DNA of 11,417 bases, from contig CASTFX010000029.1 in NCBI GenBank assembly GCA_949448405.1, forward strand, positions 1 through 11,417, in the 5' to 3' direction. Position numbers and translations under genes: made by a program. Position 1 is the first letter of the stretch. Every line of letters begins with the position of its first letter. The notes beneath the pieces were generated by a model, which worked only from the letters and a program-made list of their open reading frames with translations, searched no databases and had not been told where the DNA came from. Of this stretch, positions 6,685 through 11,417 are shown one piece after another. Origin of the DNA: an uncultured Clostridia bacterium (GTDB taxonomy: Bacteria > Bacillota > Clostridia > TANB77 > CAG-508).

Positions 6685-9276
6685 ATGATAAAATCAAAAA
6701 GTTTTATAGGAACTATATCATTTATTTTAGTAGTAATATTAATGATAATGTTATTATTGATGGATGGATATGCTCCATTTGGCAATAATTCTCTAGCTGC
6801 AATGGATGGAGATATACAGTATGTAGATTTTTTTGGATATTTAAAAAATGTTATTGATGGTAATGATAGTTTAAAATACTCTTTGAATTCAACACTTGGA
6901 AGTACAGGAATTGCATTATTAGGCTATTATATGAACTCACCATTAAACATACTTTTTGCATTTGGAAGCAAAGCAGATATACATTCAATTTTTGATATTA
7001 TAGTAGTACTAAAATTAGCAATTTCAGCATTTATATTTTCATATTATTTGCAAGTACGATTTGATAATAAAATAAGAAAAATATATGTCATATTGCTTTC
7101 GATTTCATATGCATTAATGCAGTATAATATAGCTCAATCAAGTAATATAATGTGGCTTGATGGAGTATATATGTTACCATTAATTTTACTCGGAATATAT
7201 AAACTTATCAAAGAAGAAAAAATAAATTTATTAAGTATAAGTGTAGGAGTGTCAATTTTATTCAATTGGTATTCAGCAGGAGCAAATTGTTTATTTTCGA
7301 TTTTATGGTTTGTGGTAGAATTTTTATTAAATAATATTGAAAATAAGAATGATATATACAAAAAATTTGCTAAAAGTTTCATAAAATATATAGCAGCAAT
7401 GGTAATGGGAGTAATGTTAAGTGCAATCTTATTTTTTTCCAATATATTAAAATTAATGGATGGAAAAGGAGGAGGCTTTGACTGGAATACATTATCAAAG
7501 TCATTTACAGGAAATATAATATCAACAATACATTCATATACATTAGGTGCAACAAGCAATTCAGAAGTTTTATCAATTTATTGTGGTACAGTACCACTAA
7601 TTGGCTGCATAGCATATTTTTTAAGTAAAATAGAAAACAAGAATAAAAAGATAATACTAGCAGTTATTCTTATAATTTCAATAATGACTTGTTATTGGAA
7701 GCCATTATTCTTTGCATTTTCTCTTCTAAAGGCAGCTAACAGTTATTGGTTTAGATATTCATATATTATCATTTTTACTTTTATATTTATTGCAGCAAAC
7801 TATTATAAAAGAATTGATGAAGAAAGAGAGTACAAAAATATTATTTATATTTCTTTTGCTTTTTCAGGAATTTTATTAGTACTTAATTATGTAAAAACGA
7901 CATTTAGTAATAACATAATATACTGTACAATTATATTTAATATAATAATTAGCTTTTTGGTTTATATACTAATGAAATTATCTAAAACAGAAAAAAAGAT
8001 ATGTTTGTATAATAAAATTAGTAAAGATAATATAAAAAGAATAGTTGTTGTTTTATTAGTATGTGTATGTTGTATTGAATTAGTAATAAATGCTAAAATT
8101 CTCATAAAAACCTATCACGTTAGTACAGTAAAGGAATACAAAGAATATTGTGTTAATGAACATAGATTAATTGACAATATAAAAGAAAAAGATGTTTCAA
8201 ATTATCGTATTTCTAAAACTGTATATAGGGACAATTATAATAACTATCCTAAATCAACAGCAAATTATAATGAAGCACTAAATTATAATTATATGTCAAA
8301 CACTGGATACACTTCAATTCCTGATAATAAACAATTAGTATTCCTTGACAAATTAGGATATAAGAGCGAAGGAGAAAATATAACAATAGCAAACAATTCA
8401 ATATTGGGTGCGGATTCCTTACTTGGAATTAAATATATTTTATCTCCATATGATATAAAAGGCCTAATAAAAAGAGAAGATTTAGAAAATATAAACAATA
8501 AAAATATTTATGAAAATCCTTATGCATTGCCATTAGCATTTAAGTATAGCAATGTAACAGATAACATAGAATATACTAACCCATTTGAATATCAAAATAA
8601 ACTATATAGCATACTAGTAAAAAAAGAAGTAGAAATATATAAAAAAATAAGCTACTCAAAGGAAATAGATGAAAATGGTACAAAAGTAAAATATCATTTA
8701 GATATACCAAGTGGAGAGTATTCTTTATATGGGAATTTCCCTATAAATGGATATAAAGATGGAAATATAAATGTAAATGGAGTCTATAATTTTAAATATT
8801 TTGATTGGTTATCTGATAGTGTATTTTATATACCAACTAAAGAAAAAGATAATTTCATTGAAATAGTGTCACAAGATAATATAGATATATTAGATGAACA
8901 AATATATTTATTAGATTTAAATTTATTAAAAGAAGTCACAGAAGAAATACAAGAAAAAGCAGCAAAAGAATTGAAATTAAATAATGATAAAATTTTGATA
9001 AAAGTAGATGGCAATAATAATGAAAAACTCCTATTAACAGTTGGAAATTCCAAAGGATGGATAGCAAAAATAAATGGTAATAAAGTAATTATAGATGATT
9101 TTGCAGACTGCTTAATGAGTATACCATTAATAGAAGGAGAAAATGTTATTGAATTAGAGTATAACATACCAGGGTTAATTGCAGGCATGTTTATTTCAGT
9201 ATTTGGGATAATATTGTTAATAGCTTATAATGTAATAGATATAATTAAACATAAAAACAAAAAGTATAATTTTTAA
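6685..9276 (+). CDS. YfhO-family polytopic membrane protein
   Basis: This is an uninterrupted 863-aa protein. An N-terminal membrane segment (about 8-28) leads to the YfhO-type motif MDGDIQYVDFFGYLKN near 40-55. About a dozen further hydrophobic segments follow up to about residue 470, including ANSYWFRYSYIIIFTF. A large hydrophilic, presumably extracytoplasmic domain spans about 475-830, and a final membrane helix (GLIAGMFISVFGIILLIAY) precedes a lysine-rich end. YfhO proteins are GT-C-fold membrane proteins linked to glycosylation of cell-envelope polymers such as lipoteichoic acid; the substrate here is unknown. It starts three bases after the ispG stop with AGGGG at 6672-6676, so it is probably translationally coupled. 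It has no in-frame CGG and uses AGA with rare CGA and CGT for arginine. Confidence 0.85.
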   Translation: MIKSKSFIGTISFILVVILMIMLLLMDGYAPFGNNSLAAMDGDIQYVDFFGYLKNVIDGNDSLKYSLNSTLGSTGIALLGYYMNSPLNILFAFGSKADIHSIFDIIVVLKLAISAFIFSYYLQVRFDNKIRKIYVILLSISYALMQYNIAQSSNIMWLDGVYMLPLILLGIYKLIKEEKINLLSISVGVSILFNWYSAGANCLFSILWFVVEFLLNNIENKNDIYKKFAKSFIKYIAAMVMGVMLSAILFFSNILKLMDGKGGGFDWNTLSKSFTGNIISTIHSYTLGATSNSEVLSIYCGTVPLIGCIAYFLSKIENKNKKIILAVILIISIMTCYWKPLFFAFSLLKAANSYWFRYSYIIIFTFIFIAANYYKRIDEEREYKNIIYISFAFSGILLVLNYVKTTFSNNIIYCTIIFNIIISFLVYILMKLSKTEKKICLYNKISKDNIKRIVVVLLVCVCCIELVINAKILIKTYHVSTVKEYKEYCVNEHRLIDNIKEKDVSNYRISKTVYRDNYNNYPKSTANYNEALNYNYMSNTGYTSIPDNKQLVFLDKLGYKSEGENITIANNSILGADSLLGIKYILSPYDIKGLIKREDLENINNKNIYENPYALPLAFKYSNVTDNIEYTNPFEYQNKLYSILVKKEVEIYKKISYSKEIDENGTKVKYHLDIPSGEYSLYGNFPINGYKDGNINVNGVYNFKYFDWLSDSVFYIPTKEKDNFIEIVSQDNIDILDEQIYLLDLNLLKEVTEEIQEKAAKELKLNNDKILIKVDGNNNEKLLLTVGNSKGWIAKINGNKVIIDDFADCLMSIPLIEGENVIELEYNIPGLIAGMFISVFGIILLIAYNVIDIIKHKNKKYNF

Positions 9277-9285
9277 AAAAGAAGT

Positions 9286-9320
9286 AGGGATACCAAATCG
9301 TAAGATTTAGTATCCCTTTT
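9286..9320. terminator. Bidirectional intrinsic terminator between convergent genes
   Basis: Stem AGGGATAC-C-AAATC (9286-9299) pairs with GATTT-A-GTATCCCT (9304-9317) around loop GTAA, with one mismatch. TTTT follows on the + strand, and an A-rich flank (9275-9283) becomes the U tract on the - strand. The - strand gene's TAA stop (9307-9309) lies inside the right arm. Confidence 0.85.
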
Positions 9321-9954
9321 GCTGTAACACCTCCCTAACATATCTCGAAGCTATTAGTCTGATAATGTACCATAAATGTTCGTAGTCAAATATTTCTCCT
9401 GTATAATCCCGTTTATCTGACAAGTGTTCATCAAGTTGCCTTTTCCATGACTTTTCGTGTCTATCGTCAAAAAAAGGTATACCAGATCTTGGCAGAACTT
9501 CAGGAATACGGTTAATAGTGTCCATAGAAATAAGACCATTTTTTAATATAAGCCAATTTATTTCCGAATAGGCACCATACATACCTTGACAAGAGAAAAA
9601 ATCTTCTATTGACCATATTCTATCATTTCTTGGATTACATATGACCATGTTATCAATATCCCACATAAAAGAGGGAATAAGATAATTCTTGATAAAGTAA
9701 TGGTCAAGGTACAAATGACAGAACATTCCCATCTTGAGTGCATCATCAAATACCAATAAATCTTTTCCAGCAGCTTCCAAATTAGGAACCATAAAACCTT
9801 TTATGCAAGTAGAAATCCTGTAGTGAGATAGCATCTTATTTTTTGCCATATCAGGAATTAGATTGCCAGCCATAAAGGTTAATTTATCCCAATCTAAATT
9901 AGAGAGCCGATAGATTTCTTCGACAAATGCTAGGTGAAATAATGCTCCAGGCAT
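9307..9954 (-). CDS. Zinc-dependent phospholipase C-like protein
   Basis: This is a 215-aa cytosolic-looking protein with no signal peptide. The N-terminus MPGALFHLAFVEEIY, the GNLIPDMAKN segment and KMGMFCHLYLDHYF carry candidate metal ligands H7, D35, H44, H80, D84 and H85, in the order seen in small proteins annotated as zinc-dependent phospholipase C or S1/P1-like. The substrate is unknown and a hydrolase role is inferred. ATG 9954 is chosen because AGGAGG (9961-9966) lies 6 bases before it. The longer frame to 10047 starts upstream of the transcription start predicted from the promoter at 10038-10066. Codon use differs from the neighbours: AGG, CGT, GGT and two CGG arginines (R16 and R182). 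Composition is less AT-rich, suggesting horizontal transfer. Confidence 0.75.
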   Translation of the reverse strand: MPGALFHLAFVEEIYRLSNLDWDKLTFMAGNLIPDMAKNKMLSHYRISTCIKGFMVPNLEAAGKDLLVFDDALKMGMFCHLYLDHYFIKNYLIPSFMWDIDNMVICNPRNDRIWSIEDFFSCQGMYGAYSEINWLILKNGLISMDTINRIPEVLPRSGIPFFDDRHEKSWKRQLDEHLSDKRDYTGEIFDYEHLWYIIRLIASRYVREVLQQKGY

Positions 9955-9960
9955 AACTTC

Positions 9961-9966
9961 CCTCCT
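9961..9966 (-). promoter_or_regulatory. Consensus ribosome binding site fixing the phospholipase-like start
   Basis: AGGAGG read on the - strand, 6 bases before ATG 9954. It is the strongest Shine-Dalgarno sequence in the window. Confidence 0.85.
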
Positions 9967-10037
9967 CTCATACTCAAAGGAAACATGATAACTCAAATAT
10001 AATGAACCATCATATGCTGAAACGAATTTCATAATTA

Positions 10038-10066
10038 AGTATAGCATTTCTCCTATATTATGTCAA
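10038..10066 (-). promoter_or_regulatory. Promoter of the phospholipase-like gene
   Basis: On the - strand: TTGACA (10066-10061), a 17-base spacer, TATACT (10043-10038). The predicted start near 10031 gives a leader of about 77 bases before ATG 9954. Confidence 0.8.
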
Positions 10067-10086
10067 ACAAAAAATAATTACTATAT

Positions 10087-10115
10087 TTGACAAATGTGCC
10101 AAAATGTTGTATAAT
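10087..10115 (+). promoter_or_regulatory. Consensus promoter of the RNase J gene
   Basis: TTGACA (10087-10092), exactly 17 bases, TATAAT (10110-10115). Transcription should start near 10122, giving a leader of about 208 bases. The -35 box is only 20 bases from the divergent -35 box at 10061-10066. Confidence 0.85.
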
Positions 10116-10121
10116 TTTAAA

Positions 10122-10329
10122 CAATGTATGTCATATTATAAATATGATTAAGATGAGATTTTAAAAAAATTAAATATTTGTTGAACGGAAAATTAAATAT
10201 TTACTTAAGCGATGTGTTAAGAGAACATACATCGTAATTTAAAATTGCAATTTATGGGATTTAAGTAATTAACTGAAAATATACTTAAAAACAATATTTA
10301 TACCCAAAAGAAAGGAACGGAAAATAAAA
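10122..10329 (+). promoter_or_regulatory. Long AT-rich 5' leader of the RNase J mRNA
   Basis: The leader holds a near-repeat of AAATTAAATATTT on either side of 10186, a hairpin CGATGTGTT / AACATACATCG (about 10210-10234, two-base bulge), a 12-bp palindrome AAATTGCAATTT (10242-10253), and perfect 8-bp arms TTTAAGTA / TACTTAAA (10260-10267 and 10282-10289). It fits no known riboswitch I recognise. Two CGGA tetramers occur at 10186 and 10318. AAAGGAA (10311-10317) may be the ribosome binding site, with a spacing of 12 bases. A role in RNase J autoregulation is speculation. Confidence 0.5.
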
Positions 10330-11417
10330 ATGGACAACACAAAAGAGAATCTAAAAAAAGATTCTATAAAGAGAAAACCTAGAAAGGTAAGTCAAGAAAA
10401 AGCACCAAAAGAGACAAAAACTAAAGAAAGCAAAGTAGTACAAAAAACACCTAGAAAACCAGGCAGAAGACCAAAGAAAGTTATAAAACCAGTAGAAGAT
10501 GTAAGATTTAAAAAATCTCCATTAAAAGTAATACCGCTTGGAGGTTTACTTGAAATAGGAAAGAATATCACAGTTTTTGAATATGAAGATGAAATAATTA
10601 TAGTAGACTGTGGACTAGCATTCCCAACAGAAGACATGCTTGGAGTAGATTTAGTAGTAGCAGATACAACCTATTTAGAGAGAAATAAAGACAAAATTAA
10701 AGGACTATTTATAACACATGGACATGAAGACCATATAGGAGGAATACCATATTTATTAAAACAAATGAATATACCTATATATGCAACAAGATTTACTATA
10801 GGACTAATTAGAAACAAATTAGAAGAACATGGACTACTAAGAAGCACAAGAATGTTTGAAGTAGAACAAGGAACAACAATAGACATGGGTAAAATGAAAA
10901 TAGAGTTTATAAGAACATCACATAGTATACCAGATGCAGTTGGATTTGCAATATATACTCCAATAGGAATAGTTATGCATACAGGAGACTTCAAGATAGA
11001 CTATACACCAATAGACGGACAAAAAATAGATTTTGGAAGACTTGCAGAAATAGGAAGAAAAGGTGTACTATTACTTATGTCAGATAGTACAAACGCAGAA
11101 AGAAAAGGATTTACAAAATCAGAAAGCAGTATTGGAGAAGTATTTGATGAGCTATTTATGCATTGCAGAAAAAGAATAGTAGTTGCAACATTTGCGTCAA
11201 ATGTACACAGAGTACAACAAATAATAGATGCTTCAGTTGAAAATAACAGAAAAGTTGCAATTTGTGGTAGAAGTATGGTAAAAATGATAGAAACAGCAAG
11301 TGAACTTGGATACATGAATATACCTAAAAATACTATAATAGACATAGATTTAGTAAATAAATATCCAGATGAAAACCTAACAATAATCACAACAGGAAGT
11401 CAAGGAGAACCTATGTC
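10330..11417 (+). CDS. rnj: Ribonuclease J, 5' part, runs off the window
   Basis: RNase J is a metallo-beta-lactamase/beta-CASP 5' exonuclease and endonuclease central to mRNA decay and rRNA maturation in Firmicutes. The frame is open from ATG 10330 to the window end (362 codons). A basic tail of about 55 residues (KRKPRK, KPGRRPKK) precedes the catalytic domain, which begins at KVIPLGGLLEIGKNITVFEY; GGLGEIG is more usual at this point. Metal ligands are H130, H132, D134 and H135 (THGHEDHIGG), H198 (RTSHSIPDA) and D220 (HTGDFKID). The beta-CASP start is visible (SDSTNAERKG) and TTGSQGEPMS ends the window. The lysine-rich tail is long for the family and may help RNA binding. No in-frame CGG occurs in this part, so no shift is needed. 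Confidence 0.95.
   Translation, partial: MDNTKENLKKDSIKRKPRKVSQEKAPKETKTKESKVVQKTPRKPGRRPKKVIKPVEDVRFKKSPLKVIPLGGLLEIGKNITVFEYEDEIIIVDCGLAFPTEDMLGVDLVVADTTYLERNKDKIKGLFITHGHEDHIGGIPYLLKQMNIPIYATRFTIGLIRNKLEEHGLLRSTRMFEVEQGTTIDMGKMKIEFIRTSHSIPDAVGFAIYTPIGIVMHTGDFKIDYTPIDGQKIDFGRLAEIGRKGVLLLMSDSTNAERKGFTKSESSIGEVFDELFMHCRKRIVVATFASNVHRVQQIIDASVENNRKVAICGRSMVKMIETASELGYMNIPKNTIIDIDLVNKYPDENLTIITTGSQGEPM

Noticed and set aside
9955..10047. Longer N-terminus for the phospholipase-like protein
   Set aside because: It would begin upstream of the predicted transcription start near 10031, and the consensus ribosome binding site and family-like N-terminus point to ATG 9954.
10330..11417. - strand frames at 10392-11390 as genes
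   Set aside because: The + strand encodes an unmistakable RNase J through this whole stretch; the - frames are its shadow.

Overview
The window looks like an AT-rich, low-GC Firmicute, probably an uncultured gut-type Clostridia lineage. Coding strands are A-rich, arginine is nearly always AGA, isoprenoids come from the MEP pathway (ispG), and RNA decay uses an RNase J. The genus cannot be named from sequence alone.

Layout: (1) 1-396, a small orphan gene of less AT-rich composition. (2) 415-1361, a RelE/HigB-type toxin plus XRE antitoxin operon with its own promoter and a palindromic operator, bracketed by two identical 45-bp hairpin repeats. (3) 1384-9320, a run of housekeeping genes on the + strand: miaB (tRNA ms2i6A methylthiotransferase), mutS (mismatch repair), a 123-bp imperfect palindrome, ispG (HMBPP synthase), and a large YfhO-type membrane protein, ending at a bidirectional terminator. 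(4) 9307-9954 on the - strand, a zinc-dependent phospholipase C-like protein with foreign-looking codon use. (5) A pair of divergent consensus promoters, a long AT-rich leader, and the 5' part of ribonuclease J running off the window.

The standout observation is that four genes (toxin, miaB x3, mutS x2, ispG) are broken by seven single-base shifts that are all the same event. One extra C stands immediately before an in-frame GGA glycine codon, so the zero-frame codon is CGG followed by A. Skipping that C restores full-length proteins of normal family length (toxin 121 aa, MiaB 456, MutS 870, IspG 354) with all expected motifs. In these native-looking genes CGG never occurs as an ordinary in-frame arginine codon; every in-frame CGG is a shift site. 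This fits programmed +1 frameshifting at CGGA, perhaps because CGG has no efficient tRNA. A systematic sequencing or assembly artefact must still be excluded. The - strand phospholipase-like gene has two in-frame CGG codons (CGGG and CGGC) that are read straight through.

The genes do not form one pathway. MiaB helps maintain the reading frame, so its dependence on three shifts would suit feedback control, but this is inference.
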